Made by a program: the position numbers and the translations under genes. The notes beneath the pieces are model-generated. The model was not told the DNA's origin. It did no database searches and saw nothing but the letters and a program-made list of their open reading frames with translations. From Rallus limicola (taxonomy: Eukaryota; Chordata; Aves; Gruiformes; Rallidae): 64,000 nucleotides of DNA. Below, piece after piece: positions 24,494 to 38,260 of this stretch (positions are counted from its first letter, which is position 1; each line of letters starts with the position of its first letter). Where the stretch lies: assembly GCA_022605955.1 (NCBI GenBank), contig JAKCOZ010000007.1:10421501-10485500 (forward strand). Direction: 5' to 3'.

Positions 24494-25258
24494 ATGGAAT
24501 TAGCAAGGTCAGAAAGGATCTTCAAGATCAAGTCCAACCATCAGCCCTACACCACCGTAACCACTAAAACATCTCTCAAAGAGCCTCGTCTACCTGTTTT
24601 TTTAACACCTCCATGGATGGTGACTCCATTACTTTCCTTGACAGCCTGTTCCAATACTTCACCACTCTTTCAGTGAAGAATATTTTCTGATATCTAATCT
24701 GGATATCAGAACCCCCTCTGGTGCAACTTGAACCCATTCCCTTTTGTCCTGTCACTAGTTACCAGGGAGAAGAGGCCAACACCTGCATCACTACAACCTC
24801 CTTTCAGAGAGTGATAAGGTTTCCCCTCAGTCTTCTCCAGGCTGAACAGCCCCAGCTCCCTCAGCCTCTCCTCTTAAGACCTGTTCTCCAGATCCCTAAT
24901 CAGCCTAGCTGCCCTTCTCTGCACCCTCTCCAGCACCTTGATGTCCTTCTTGTACTGCAGTGCCCAAAACTGCACACAGTACTCAATGTGCGACCTCACC
25001 AGGGCTGAGTACTGGGGTAAGATCACCTCCCTGGTCCTGCTGGTCACACTGTTCCTGAGACAAGCCAAGATGCCATTAGCCTTCTTGGCCACCTGGGCAC
25101 ACTGCTGGCTCATGTTCAGCCAGGTGTCGGTCAACACCCCTAAGATCCTCTCTGCTGGACAGCTCTCCAGGCAATCTTCCCCAACCCTGTAGTGCTACCA
25201 GAGGTTGTTGTGGCTGAAGTGCTGGACCCAGCACTTGGCCTTGTTGAAACTCAGTGCA
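24494..25258 (-). mobile_element. CR1 LINE, 5'-truncated, about 765 bp
   Basis: The minus strand encodes the C-terminal part of the CR1 reverse transcriptase ORF ([49 protein letters not shown]) with stops and frameshifts further on. The 3' end lies at low coordinates (AAGGTCAGAAAGGATCTTCAAG region). Its divergence marks it as older than the copy at 56.8 kb. At its truncated 5' side, near 25243-25300, a short direct repeat GTTGAAACTCA occurs twice. Confidence 0.92.
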
Positions 25259-28200
25259 GACAAAACTCAATGCAGATGTTGAAACTCAAGATGCAGACAC
25301 TGAGATGGGATTTTCATGCATGTGCACTGTGGTGACCATTACCTGAACCAACAAGTGAGATATTCTTAAATATCCAGTTGAGGTACATATAGGTCTGGTG
25401 GGGTTGGGGAGAGCAGAAAGAAGCTGAGCACCTATTCTGACATGGGAACTGTATTTGTCACATTACTCCCTCTCCAGCAAAATCTTGGCTACTTAGCCTG
25501 TTAAAAGGACAGATGATGCTTCCATTGTTACAGTATCATTGCAGGTGGCCTTTTTTGCTCTATTTTGTTGGTCTATTTTTGTCAGAGAAAGCAAAGTAAA
25601 CCTGTATTCTGTCTACAAAGGCATGTTGAGTTGGTACATTTAATATAGGAACAATTACCTCAGCCATTAAATGCATCATATTCAGTGAAAAGTATGGGAC
25701 AATTCCAATTAAACCCAAGTTAGGCCTGGACAGCGAGGCAGGAAGAGGTGGCAGTTTGCATTTCAAACAGGAACAACTTTGTTCTATTTCTAACACCAAA
25801 AAATCCAAATTAATTCAGCAGATCATGGCTTTTTTTGTGATTAATTTGAATGTAGCTATAACTTATAAATGAGCTTTTTGTTTTAAAAATCAACTAGACA
25901 AGAACTTCTGATCTTTGTCCACTTCAGAACGGTTTATTCAGAATTCTATGTTTTAAAAGATAAACACTATATTTACTTCTGTTCTTTTTATAAGCGTCTT
26001 GGTTTATCTTCTGTTTCCTGAAGGATGCTGTCTCTTTCCTAGTGGATGAATTTTCTATTAGAAATAATTAAGTTTGGACTCTGAAATCTATTTTTTTGGG
26101 GAAACATTCACTATAGTTCTGGAAATATCCACCACACTTCACTTGCCCACTCCAAAGTCACTGTTTGGTAAGCAGCTGAGAGCTAATAAACCTAGCTAGG
26201 ACACTAAGGATAACCGAACAGAGGAGGAGTGTAAGACAGCCAAATTTTACCAAAGTTCTTGTTGTAGCTCTCCTTTGTGACCAAAGTTTTAATGCATTTA
26301 TTGTTTCTCAATGAGTCATTAGAGGATTCATCTAGGTGTGAGGAACTTCTACCAGAATTTTCTGTAATTGTGCCAATTCCAAGCAACTGCAGTTTTTAAG
26401 CTTAAAAACCTGCCAAGACTGTGGTTCTAGCATGAAACAGGTTGAAAATGTGTGAAAATTCACCCCATTAATGTTATTCTTTTACTGAAAGAAAAACTGA
26501 ACGTAGAACTAAGTACTAGGATACTTATAAAATAAGATTCCTCCTAAGAGACACCAAAGAAAGCTCAAAGAAGTGATTTCTGTGTACAGATTAGTTCAGT
26601 TGTTCACAAAATTGTAAAAATAGGAGGGTAACAACTCAGTGAAAAGCAAGTGACCACTAAATGTGGTCACAATTATATCTGCCAAGCTGTAAAGAGTTAC
26701 TCCAAGACTCTTCCAAAGGAGACTTCAAAACCAAGCTAAACACTCAGTAGGGGAATAGTCTTTTCAGTCTCATGGGTAATCTGGAAGAGTTACTCCTAGT
26801 GCGTACTCTGAAGGGAAGGGTCTTCAGCTCCCCTCTCTGACAGGTCAGCACGCTGTACAATAATTTCCATGAAACTTTGCTCCCAAAAGTTACTGCCACT
26901 GACAATACATACCAAACTTAGTTTTACTTTTATCTCAAAGCTGACAGGTTTTTGTATCTATATAGTACTTTGGTGAGCATGAAAAAAATCTGCTTTTGCC
27001 AAATAAGATTACCAGGATAAGAAAAAAACTTATCTTCAAATATTTTTGACCATAAGGGGGTTTAAAATGAATGGGTGTAAATCCCAGAGTGAGTTTGTTT
27101 GGTATGTTTTGAGGGTTTATTTCTAAATTATAGTGTCTGGTATTGTCATCAGTTCAGTAAAAAGAAATGGAAAAGCCACTTACTAAGCATTAACTCTTAG
27201 CATTCCTGTCATGTTCCAAAAACGAACAGTTACACAACTATATTCCAGAGTGTGCTATATTTTACAGGTATTCAAGCACAAGGGGAACGCAATGTAGATC
27301 TATAATGCCACCTCTTTTCAGACTGATGAAGTGCAACTGCTGTACGCCACAAGTAACCTAACACCGACATAACACTTAAATAATGAGAACTCCCTACCCC
27401 AAAGTTCTGCCTGAGAAATTAAATGTATATTTTAAAATTATATTCCAAATGCCCCTAAGCCTCTGATCCAAAGTGTTTGCAGAGGGTTTTTTTTAATAAA
27501 TAACATGATATGCAAGTGCCACACATTACATACTGCAAGTAGGAGCCAAGATCAACACAGCTCAGTGAAAAAACTTTTTAAAAAATAATAAATTGCTTTA
27601 AAATCTTAGTTAATTGGTGAAATACTTCAAAAAGTCCGGTATAAGATGTATAGGGCAGTCAGGATGGATCAGAAGACTGCCAATGGGATATGGTGGGTTT
27701 GTGTCTATATCTCCAGTGAGGGTTTCTGTCCCTTAAAGTTGCTTCCACCTTCCACCTGCTGCCTCCTGGAAGGAATACCTGTGGGGTGGCTGGAACATGA
27801 AGTGTGTGACCTAATCTCTCCCACTGATTCACTTGCTTATGTGAAATGAGCTTGCGGTCTCAGCACAGTTCCCGGAGGACAGCTGTCTCCATCACCAAAA
27901 CCACTGCTACAACAGACCATTAAGTGCCTTTAATCGGCAGCCTCATTAGCAACATCAGTAAAGACACTGGGGATCAGGTTTTAAACTGCATTGGTGCTGT
28001 ACAGGCAGCTTATTGTAGGAGAAGAAAACATCATCGGCTTTGCATCACCCATACAAAACCTTGGTGCTGGTGTAACCCAGGCACTGGTTCAGCAACCTTG
28101 CTTGCAAGGCAAGGGTAGTGACAACTGTCCCCAGGTCCAGAGCCAAAGGGGACAGGAGTCTCCAGCGCATCCCATGCTCCATGTGTTGCCTGGTTCTCTG

Positions 28201-30369
28201 ACCACATTACCAATACACTTCTCCCACTGAAAGAAAACTGTTCAATGCAGGGCACAAAGAGATACTTCCCAGACTAATTACTCCTGGAGTATAAACTCAC
28301 AGCTGCTAATGGAGGTTCCTCCAGACTTCTGCAAGAACAGGCAGGGATTACTAAGGGGGTCACTGTAATGGCACAGGTGAGGAATGCCACCTAACCAGGG
28401 ACAGAGGCCACTGGGGACTCAGTGGTCAGATTAGTACCAGAACGAATGCCTGGGTCTGTGCTTGGCACACTGACTGCTGCCCACCAGCAGTTTTAGCAAC
28501 AGTGGTGTCACAGTCCTACCAGCATAAGCAGGAACTGCAGGGAGAATTAGGGTCTGTTCTCAGAGGAAGCAACACACTAGCTAGAAAAATCAGGCAAAAC
28601 ATTGGATGCACAATCTCTCCGGCAGATCTGAAACAGAAACAGCAAACGTCACGTCCCATACTGGCAATCAGGTTTTGGTGCAGCCTGCAAATGCCATGAA
28701 CCAAAACTGATGCTCTTAAAGGAAAATTTGTTTTTGAGGGGTGCAACAGCTATCCTTCCAAAAATACGTTTTAAAAAAACCTGATTTTTTGATCCTATTT
28801 TAGATCTTAAGGAGGGCCTGTGCACTCAAAAGTGTCATTACAAACTAAATATAGTTGGTAATTAACAAGTATTGTGGTTTTTTTATTAGTTTTGTTAATA
28901 TTTGTGTCTGTATGTGTGCACAGATCAGGCTTTACAAAATGAAATTACCTCAGCAGAGTTACGTGTGGCTCTTTAACAACTTATTTGTTGGCTTTTTCTT
29001 TAGTTAAATTACATTTTCCTAATTTATTTTTTTGTACTCCTACCACAGCACTACTCTCTCCTGGGTAACCCAGGCAAGAACAAGTGCCAGATGCAAAATC
29101 CTGTGTTTCTGTAAGGAAGCACTGTTGCAGACAGTGTTATCAGAGAATCATTTACACCAAATTTTTCTCCTTTTCTTCTTCCTCTTCTCTTCCCCAACCA
29201 CAAACAAAGTCCACAGCATGAAGAGGCCAGTCTTTGCCAGCAGAACCAAGTTTTGAAACACACAGCTTAACCATATGTTCACTCCTGACCATCGTGATAG
29301 TTAGGAGGCTGACATCTGCAGATGGAGAGTTCATATCACCATTCAGCACAAACATGTTGCTACTGTACACTGAAGTCAGTATTAGCCAGACTTCACTTAG
29401 GAGAAATTTTCAACACTGGTCTGCAGTTTCACCTTGCCAATTATTTTTTCCTACCATGATGCAAATGAAATGTATATCGAAAAAGAATATAAGAGGAAAA
29501 TGCTGGCAGTGATTAAAAATGGAGCCTTTATGAACCCTTTTGGAAATCTCCTTTAGAAGGAATGGAATTCTGTACTAAATACTGTATTAGAGCTGTTCAT
29601 GTGACAGAAAACACTTGCTAATATTACACATGATGAACCCCCGTGAAAGCCCACCAAACTCTATTTTGACTTGGAGGGTTATGCACTAAGAGAATATAAC
29701 CAACTAATACAGTCTCCTGAGCTTCTCTGAAGACCCAACAGACTCAGTTTCCTGAGAATAAACTCTATCAACCTTCCTTTCAATAAGCCCTATAAGAACC
29801 TAAGTCTTTCTTGTTGATTTAATGCCCTTCAGAAAGCAGAATGCTTGTGGGAGTGATACAGATTCTTACAGAGGCAGCAAGGTAAATCCTGTTTCCACCA
29901 CTACTTCTTACTTTTTCTCCCCCTTGCTCCTCTCTCAGTCTATCTGCAGCTCCTCATGCAGTCCAAACACTGTTCTCAGAGCTTAAGCAGATTTACAATT
30001 AGCAATTTCCACTGGGACTGCCTGCATGTTCTCTCAGCCACACTCAGACGCCACCACCCATTCGAGGGCTGGGAATCAAAATCTGTGTCTGTTCTGCCAC
30101 TGGCAATGAAATTCAGTGGGTTCAGGCTTGTTGCATCCTTCATTTAGACCTTTAGTCCATAGTGATCACCTTTTTCAAGAAGCTATACTTTAAAGTTATG
30201 TCCCTCTCTGAATTTTCTCTCTTAGATGCCTTGCAGTCTCACCTATCATGCACAGGTATCACTGATTATAGAACAGGAGAGTGAATGGAAGTATTTTCCT
30301 TTATTTTGTTGCTTTGAAGCTGAAATGGACATAAAAGCCTGGACCATAAATTCCTGGGAGAAAGGGGAC

Positions 30370-30436
30370 AGATCTTTAGTTACATCAAATCTGAAGCTGC
30401 ATTAGATCTTCAGTTGCATCAAATGTGAAGCATGCC
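30370..30436. repeat. 34-bp tandem duplication
   Basis: Two adjacent copies run AGATCTTTAGTTACATCAAA TCTGAAGC... (30370-30403) and AGATCTTCAGTTGCATCAAA TGTGAAGC... (30404-30436). They differ at only a few positions before diverging at the last bases. Confidence 0.9.
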
Positions 30437-33400
30437 CTAAACAGCGAACAGTTCACAACAACGATAATTACTAATTACAACACTGACTTTGCAAATGCTG
30501 TTTTATCAGGTAAATCCAGCTTCTTCATTTTTATCACTATCAACTTCTTGATTTTTTAATGCAGATGCACACCCCAGTTCTGATCACTAACGATGCTGTC
30601 CACCAGTCCTTTTTGTCAACAGAATTTTTAAAACCTAGTCAAAAAATGAAGGAAAACATTGTTTCCTTGGAAAAGCAGACATTATGACTAAGTAGGTAAC
30701 CAGATTTACCCAGCATCTAATGCATGCTGGAAGAGAGAAAAACACAGATAAAGACACCCTATTAATCAGGTGTTTGCAAGTCTCTGCTTTAATCTAGGCA
30801 TTCCCATGAATTTACTACCATACGGTATTGCTTTTTAAGCTAATATTAGTATATGTAAAGCACAGTTGATGAAAGAAAAGGAAATATGCAGATTAAATAA
30901 GTCTGCTCTGTATAATTAAATTTCAAGATTATTCTTTCATATCTGCAATAGTTGCTATATGAATCTTCATCATTATTAGTAAAATTCAGTGCTCAAATCA
31001 CAAACTGAGCACTACAGTAACTTTTTGAGTATGTATCCTTAGTTGCACTTTTTCTCTGTACAAAAAAAAAAAAAAAAAAGAATAAAGCTTTAAATTTATC
31101 AGCTGTCTACCAGAACAGGAAGAAAAATTGAAAAATAGCATTAGAATTCAATGGTGTATTAAATACAGCATAATGACTGTATTATACAGCAGGTTCACCA
31201 GAATTCAGCACTCCATCTCTCAACATCTTAAATTAGCATGTTCAAACTGTAGCAAAACCATAATTCACCAATATTGAGGGATTTGCCCACTTTCTCACTC
31301 CTCTGTGTATACTGACTGTATTAAGATAACAGGACACAGCACTCAGATGTCTTCAGTAATAATGATGACAATAATGTTTCTCTTCCCCTCCCTACATACA
31401 CATGCTGCGTGCAGTCTGACTGATGGATATGGCCACCCAACCCAGAGGCAGCTGTAATTCAGAGTTTAGCTTGCAATGTGCTCTGGGATCTCTTGAGATG
31501 AATAGTCCTGTGCAAAATCAGGGAGATTACAGATGAAAGAAAAATCACATGGTGACTTAGCCCACCCCTTGACAGAAAAGGGACTGTCTTTTGATGCTCA
31601 CATTGTAATTTCTTCTGTCTTGTCTTAAATGACTCTTCTGGGGTAGCTTTCACTGCTGCCTTTGAAAGACTATTTTACAGACTAGTAGAGGTAAACACAA
31701 AATCTCTGGCTGAGCCCATGTCAACCACCTGCTACAAAAGTTTTGGAGACTGCTGTGCTGCTGTTCCTCAGTCATGTTCACTTGGAAGACAGACACAAAT
31801 AAGGCTAACACTCTCTAGGACTCATTCGGGCAATAGAATTTGTCTGCCATGCTAGGACATAACTACTGAGAAAGAGTTACCAAGGACCTCTCAGTGGCAG
31901 TGAGAAATAGGTGACCACCTCCCTAAGGTTTTGCCAGATCACCGTTCCCAGCATAGCTCCCAGTCCCTGCTCTGCTCCCCTTGCAAGGAAATTCCAGAAA
32001 ATTATTTCTTCACAAATAATAACATAATTTAAAATCCCACTGAAGACTCATGCAGATTTTAATACACTATGGCTCAACCTCCCAAATTGTCCTATTCTCT
32101 CTGAAATGACGCTCTGCCTGCAAAGGACTGGGGACACACCATCAGCAGCTTTAGTTCACTGGCAAAATTGATACTGATACAGAGATCACAGTTTCACACA
32201 CGTATTAGAGATGGTTAAGGGTAGAAAACTCCAAATCTGTATTACAAGGAAAGCCAACATCTATTTTCATTTTGCTGACAACAGGAACGACATTTTTCTT
32301 CCGCTGAACAAAACACTAACAAGGACTGAATTTGCAAATGACACATTTTGCTTCTTTCTGCATCAATCCAACATTCAAGTCCATCGTCTGCGATGCCACT
32401 GTGCCCACAGGAAGCTGCAATTTGCTGTTCTCAAACCTTCACCTTTTCCCTTACATCAGGCTTGATTCTCCCTGGACTACATTTCCCAAGACACACTGCA
32501 GAAGGAGATCACGTGTCTCGCCAAACACTGAGTAAAGCTGAGGATGCCGGTGTAGTAGGAATTACTGTATCACATCTCTCTGTAAATACACTGCGCCCAC
32601 TCATTTGCTTGCACTTTACAGCAACCACTATCTGCAAATAGCCTAAAAGGCTCTGCAGCACTGGCACCAACAGATGGGAGTCGGCTACGTGGACTGAACA
32701 TGCACTTTATCTACATCACTTAAGGCCTGTCTGCTCCCAGAGAAATACACTATTACTTTATTGATGAATCACACCTGCTACCCAAACCGTGCGTAAAGCC
32801 AGTTCCCCCTCACTAGGAAAACCTTAAATTCAAAAGCACCCAACTGCCAAAGCAGCGTGGATCACCAAGAAGATGTGAAAAAGACCACGCAGAGAAGCCC
32901 TGCTCTATTCTGTGCAAATAGCCTATTACAGCACCACACTCTGAGCGGTACAGCCTTTAAACGGAAATGACACAGTAATTTCCCATCAAATCAAGTCATT
33001 TGTAGGGTAACTTTTCATCAGGGGTGTTCTGCATGTATCCTGGAGTTTGCTTTCTGGGGAGGCATCAGGCACAGCTGCATGTCTGGTGAATATGTGTGTT
33101 TGGTTTCTACATGTGGAGGGGTGTGTGTGTGTGAAATTAAATTCAGTTTGATTCAATAATACTTGACTGGCATGGCAAGCTGGCTAAGGGTTGCCTAAGA
33201 AAAATGAACAGACCCTTGAGTGGCACTAGCTGGTACAATGAATTTAGGGTGGGGTTTCATGCTGTATCTGGGGTTTTATCCCTCTTGTCTGTTTACCACT
33301 ACAGCCCATTTCCCATCTTGCTCAGTAATCTGGAACAGTAACCTGTCATCTGAAGGTACTTCAGAACACAATGCTATCAGTGTACTCTCCTTGTCCAGAA

Positions 33401-33743
33401 GTCAGGAACACTTTTTCTTCAGGCATTTTGAAAAACATATTTCATATATGTTGATATAAAAATCTTTCTGAAACTCCCTCAGATTTTGGATATTGAAGAA
33501 AAAAGGGTTTCTCTATTTCATTTTCTCACGTTAAGATTTTCTGCTCAGCTGCTCCTTTTTTTTGTTTCCTGGTTTTTCACTTGTATCTTATAGATATTCC
33601 TTCTCCATTTAGTGTATCTGTTTCAGGTCTGCATATTCAATGAAATAAATCTATTAAGATGACAGCATCTAGTACAGCATCTTGTTGTTTGCACTCATCC
33701 TTCCCAGACCTCAGTTATATTGGGAATCATGAGTAACAGAGAG

Positions 33744-34340
33744 AGAATCACAGAACCACAGACTGGTTTGGGTGGGAAGGGACCTCAAAGACCATTTAGT
33801 TCCAAACCCCTGCCATGGGCAGGGACACCCTCCACTAGGCCAGGTTGCCCAAAGCCCCATCCAACCTGGCCTTGAACACTGCCAGGGAGGAGGCAACCAC
33901 AGCTTTCCTGGGCAACCTGTGCCAGGGCCTCACCACCCTCATAGGCAAGAATTACTTCCTAATATCTAAATCTACTGTCCTTCAGTTTAAGGCCATTACC
34001 TCTTGCCCTATCACTACTTGCCTTTGTAAACAGATCCTCTCCATCTCTCCTGTAGACTCCTTCAGGTACTGGAAGGCTGCCATAAGGTCTCCCCAGAGCC
34101 TTCTCTTCTCCAGGCTGAACAAGGCCAACTCTCTCAGCCTGTCTTCATAGGAGAGGTGCTCCAGCCCTTTGATTATATTCATGCCTTCCCTCCTCTGGAC
34201 TCACTCCAACAGATCCACGTCTTTCTTGTACTGGAGCCCCCGGAGCTGGACACAGTATTTCAGGTAGGATCTCACAATAGTGGAGTAGAGGGGGAGCATC
34301 ACACCTCCACTGACCTACTGGTCATGCTTCTTTCTATGGT
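33744..34340 (-). mobile_element. CR1 LINE, 5'-truncated, about 600 bp
   Basis: On the plus strand AGAATCACAGAACCACAGAC, followed by GGGAAGGGACCTCAAAGACC, marks the CR1 3' end. The minus strand still reads GLEHLSYEDRLRELALFSLE and KRRLWGDLMAAFQYLKE from the reverse transcriptase C-terminus. No intact ORF remains. Confidence 0.93.
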
Positions 34341-36544
34341 GGTGATTATTATAATGCTTTAGAAGGAACCAGTATGATCAACTCAACTGATGTTATATAT
34401 AACTCAACCCATGTAAAACCTCTGAACTGATTCTTGCAAGTTAGTGATGTACTGAGGTAATGTAACAATTTATTTTTGCATTTTTGGTTCCCACATTTTG
34501 GTTCTCCTCCAGAGCCTGCTGTATAGTGCAGCATATTCATGCAATATGTTCATATTTAGCTTTTACAATCTGATTTGTAAACTTCAGAAACCAAATAGAG
34601 TTCCCTATTATGAAGCTGAGCTTTATATAATTTAAGATGTATTCAGTGTTCCTATCTCTGTAATTAAATTGTAGTCTGTTTTTGTTATTTTGAGCACCTG
34701 CTGAATTTTTTTTCCAAAGAGCTTCCTAGGCATTATGTTGAAAGGATTCTGCTGAAATTTCATCCTTAATTTTCTCATCTTCCCTATTTTTGGACTTTAA
34801 GAATAATTAATTAGCTGACATTTGAATTAATGAAATAGGGTGCAGAAAACCACTAATTTGGTCTGAAAAATCTTATGATTTCGGAAAAAACACACTCATT
34901 TTGTTGCATGGTTTCTATGTCTACAGGTTCCACTTGGGACATCTGCAGAATTTAAAGCTGAAGGTTTCAAAGAGCATCCTGCAAGACCACTTGTGGTTTC
35001 TAAATCAGCTGTACCAGTCTCTAGAACCACACTAACCATCAGCATTTTATACACTCATCAGTCAAAAGGCTGATAATGAAATACCCACAGTCCTCAATGA
35101 TTTTGAGAACTTGACAGGGAGTTGTTGTTAAGACTGACAATCTCTTCTGTACACCTATGAGGATTACTAAAGGATTTTTATCTGAATTTTTTTTTTTTTA
35201 GTACAAAAGTAGAATTTTCACGAGCTTTTGACTGGAGATGGAATTTTTCAAGAAAAAAATGACAAACACCATGGGACTCGCAATGAAACTGTAGCAATTG
35301 ATAACACTCCATTTTTAATCTATTTTAACATCTATAAAGAGAAAGCTTCCTGCTCTTTTTTACATTATCATCTTTGGGATACAGATGAGGTTTTGTGGTT
35401 AGTTTTTCACAAAGGAATTCTATTTTTATTTTGATGCGTTATGTTATTATTGGTCAGGTATTTTACTATCTTTTTTTGGTCTCAGCTGTGTTCTGTTAAA
35501 GCCAATGGGAGTCCTCCAGATATATTCAATGACACACAATCCAGCATTTAGTGAAGCTGATAAGAACAGTTTTCTCATATTATGGCTAAGATAGAAAGTT
35601 CTTTTAGTACCTGAGGGCTAAGGACATTCCTACAGCCCACCCCCTCCTCTCAATTCCTCGGCTGCCCCATTCAGCTGCACAGAGGAAGAGATAAGTCTTC
35701 AGAGGCACAGACCTCAAAATGTATCAGATTAGTATTTGTGCTTTAGGGACCTAAAACCACATTTTCATATCAGAACTACACGCAAACATTTTTATTGCCT
35801 GCAATATCTAGTTTAGCACCCTGAGGCCCAGAAACTGAGCAGTGCTACTTTTCAGGTACGGCTGTAACTATATACTAAGCTATATAACATATAGCTACAT
35901 ACACACACAGTAAGACAGCACCAGGGCTGGTAAGGCATCTCAAGCACTGGGTTCTGCTAAAAGCAAAAAGTGAGGGTGAACACCAGCACCCTCACAAGGT
36001 TTTATTTCCATTCCCTGCACCTCACATCATGCCAACCACAACATGTCGCTATTTACAGTAAGAATTTGTAGCTGCCATGCTGTTGGGCCGCCCTACATCT
36101 GCCAGCAGGGTCTCATGCGGCACCACATCTTGGAATGGCGAATTAAGAGACTTGGGACTCGTTTCCAAAGACAAGGGCTTCCCTAACTTAAACCTCTGGT
36201 TCCCAGAAGCTTGTGATGTCCACAGGCTCGACAGCCATAGCGCAAGTGTGCTGCAGGCATCCAGAACCTCCCTGATTAAATGTCCCGGTCCTATGGCTGT
36301 ATACACACCAGCACCCATGCTCTGCTGGAAACCAGGCAGGCTAGCACAGAAATCCACCCACACGACTGCTCCGTGGGGCACAGGAGGGTATTGCCCACCC
36401 ATCTCCAGCGCTAGCGTTATCCTGGGTGCTACCCGTGCCAGCAGTAAGTACAGCACTGGGTGGGCACAGGGCATTTTCTCCACCGAAAATACACCGCAGC
36501 TATTATTTTACCTCACGTTATTATCTGCCCGCATGTTTAACCAC

Positions 36545-37720
36545 CCGGGTGCTGGCTAACGGCGGTGCCCGCCGCAGCGCACACACCGAGGCCCAGTGGC
36601 CCGCGGGATGGCGGCTGCGGGACGGGTCGGATCCACCTCTGCCCCTACCGACTGCAGCCCTTTCTCCAGAGGGTAGGCACTGCCTCGCAACCGGCTCCCA
36701 GGGGAGCCAGTCCGGGCTGCGGCAGGGAGCTGGGGGGAGGCAGCAGAGCGGGGGGGTGATGACCGGGCGGGAGCTACTCTGCGCCGGCGGCCGCACAGGT
36801 GCTGCTGCAGCCCGTCGCCATGGGAACTGCGCGGCGCGGCGGGGGTGGCGGTGCCGAGGGCGCGGTGGCCGGGCCCAGCCGACCCCCCCCTTTCTCCTCC
36901 TCCTCCTCCGCGAGTGGGAGTGAGGAGCGGGTGTGTGTGTGTGTGTGTCTCCCGGAGGTATTTCACTGTTACCATAGGAACAGGCGGGGGGGAGGCGATG
37001 GCGGCACAGCCGCACCCTCTACCCGCTCCCCCCTCCCCCGTGCCCTCAATGCCTGCCCAGGCCCTGAATCAATTAATGGAGCCGCAGCGCCAGCAGAGCC
37101 TGCACCGGGCTGCGGGGGATGGATGGTGGGGGGGAGAGCGGCAGTGTGGCCCTCGCCCTGGCCCCCTACTCGCCCCCCAGGGGAGCCCCCGCACCCAGCT
37201 GGCGTCGCGGCCCCGGTTGCCTCCCGCGGGGCAGGCCCGGACCCAGGGATGCGGGTCCCGGCAGATGGCCTCTCCGCAGCCGGCGCCTCTCCGCCTCCAC
37301 CTCCCGCCCCCTCCCCGGCAAGGTGAGCCTGGGGAGAGGCGCTCCGCAGCACCGGCCGGTATCCCCGGGAGGCACCCGCGGCCTGCGCAGCACTGGGCAC
37401 TGGGAGAACAGGGGGAGGGTGGAGGGGTGGAAACAACAACAACAACAAAACCCCAACCCTGCCCGGCGCGGCGGTTGTTTACGGCACCATATGGCTGCAG
37501 GGGGAGGGGTGAGGGAAATGTCTGCCGGCTGCCGAACCGCTGCGCTCATTATGTCCGATAGAGTCACGGTCACCGCGCCTCCCGCCAGCACCCAGCCCGC
37601 CGCCTCCCCGCACCGCAGCCCCGGGGGCGGGAGGGGACGCACACGGGTTCTCGCTGCCTCAGCTCCCGGTGCTCTCGCGTTTTGAGGGTACGGCGTGTCC
37701 CGGGAGCGGGGGGACCCAGA
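36545..37720. promoter_or_regulatory. Second CpG island, inside NOL4 intron 1
   Basis: A CpG-dense block of over 1 kb lies about 15 kb into intron 1, sharply distinct from the AT-rich intron on either side. It has no TATA box that I can see, includes a (GT)n tract at 36929-36949 and a (CAA)n tract near 37430-37447, and is open in several frames on both strands. Candidate roles are an alternative NOL4 first exon, a promoter for an antisense or divergent non-coding RNA, or a Polycomb-type regulatory island. A plus-strand ATG in strong context (GTCGCCATGG, ATG near 36818) exists but its frame is low-complexity and unrecognised. Confidence 0.6.
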
Positions 37721-38174
37721 AAACCCTCCGTATTACAGGGGGATGCTTTGAGCTCCAGGGAATAAAACGAAGAGCGGGCTGGCTGCCCCGGCGTTGATAA
37801 AAATTCAGCCCCTTGCCCGAAGCCTCTCTGTTCAAACCTACGTATGTCCCTTTGTGTCAAGGGGGACGCGTGTGCTAACAGCTCCGTGCCGAACCACAAC
37901 ACCGCAACACGTGAAGCGTAAGAGGAAAACGCAAAATAAAAATACACCGCCACCAGTGTTTTTCACGGTGGGGTTTGAGATGAAAACCCGACTCGTTTCA
38001 GGGCATTTCTGTTCCTCATCGACATCTATCAGAGTTGGAACTGAAGTTCTGGACATCAAACACCGCAGCGAGATAGATCCACAACCATTAATGCTTCCTT
38101 TTTTCTTTTTTTTTTTTTTTTAATATCTTTTTTTTTGTTGTTGTTCTTCCTGAGAGAGGCAGTCATTCCTTTCA

Positions 38175-38260
38175 GAGTAATCCTTGCTGCGCGGCGCTGA
38201 TGGAAGCACGCCCGGTGCGGCGCATCCTGCCTCTGGAGAGCTTTCTCGGCTAGGGGCAGG
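38175..38260. promoter_or_regulatory. Minor CpG patch beside intron 1 island
   Basis: A short CpG-rich segment (GCGCGGCGCTGATGG, GCACGCCCGGTGCGGCGC) lies about 450 bp beyond the intronic CpG island, separated by poly(T). It probably belongs to the same regulatory region. Confidence 0.4.

Larger units (their letters stand above)
17479..36040 (-). other. NOL4 intron 1, distal half
   Basis: This is the part of the 34,766-bp intron 1 nearest exon 2. It holds three CR1 copies (about 20785-21055, 24494-25258 and 33744-34340), a 34-bp tandem duplication at 30370-30436, an 18-base poly(A) run at 31062-31079 and an AT-rich candidate conserved element near 19700-19860. The numerous short frames are not recognisable as genes. 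The stretch 26000-30000 shows nothing I can name. Confidence 0.75.

Noticed and set aside
24721..25192. Plus-strand frames over the CR1 copy
   Set aside because: These are antisense shadows of the CR1 reverse transcriptase on the minus strand.
31062..31090. Poly(A) followed by AATAAAGC, suggesting a retroposed mRNA tail
   Set aside because: The signal follows rather than precedes the A run, and no exon-like body or target duplication is visible.
36521..37685. Long frames on both strands in the intron 1 CpG island, including a good Kozak ATG near 36818
   Set aside because: Low-complexity composition, mutually overlapping frames and no recognisable family. Kept only as a CpG-island finding, not as genes.
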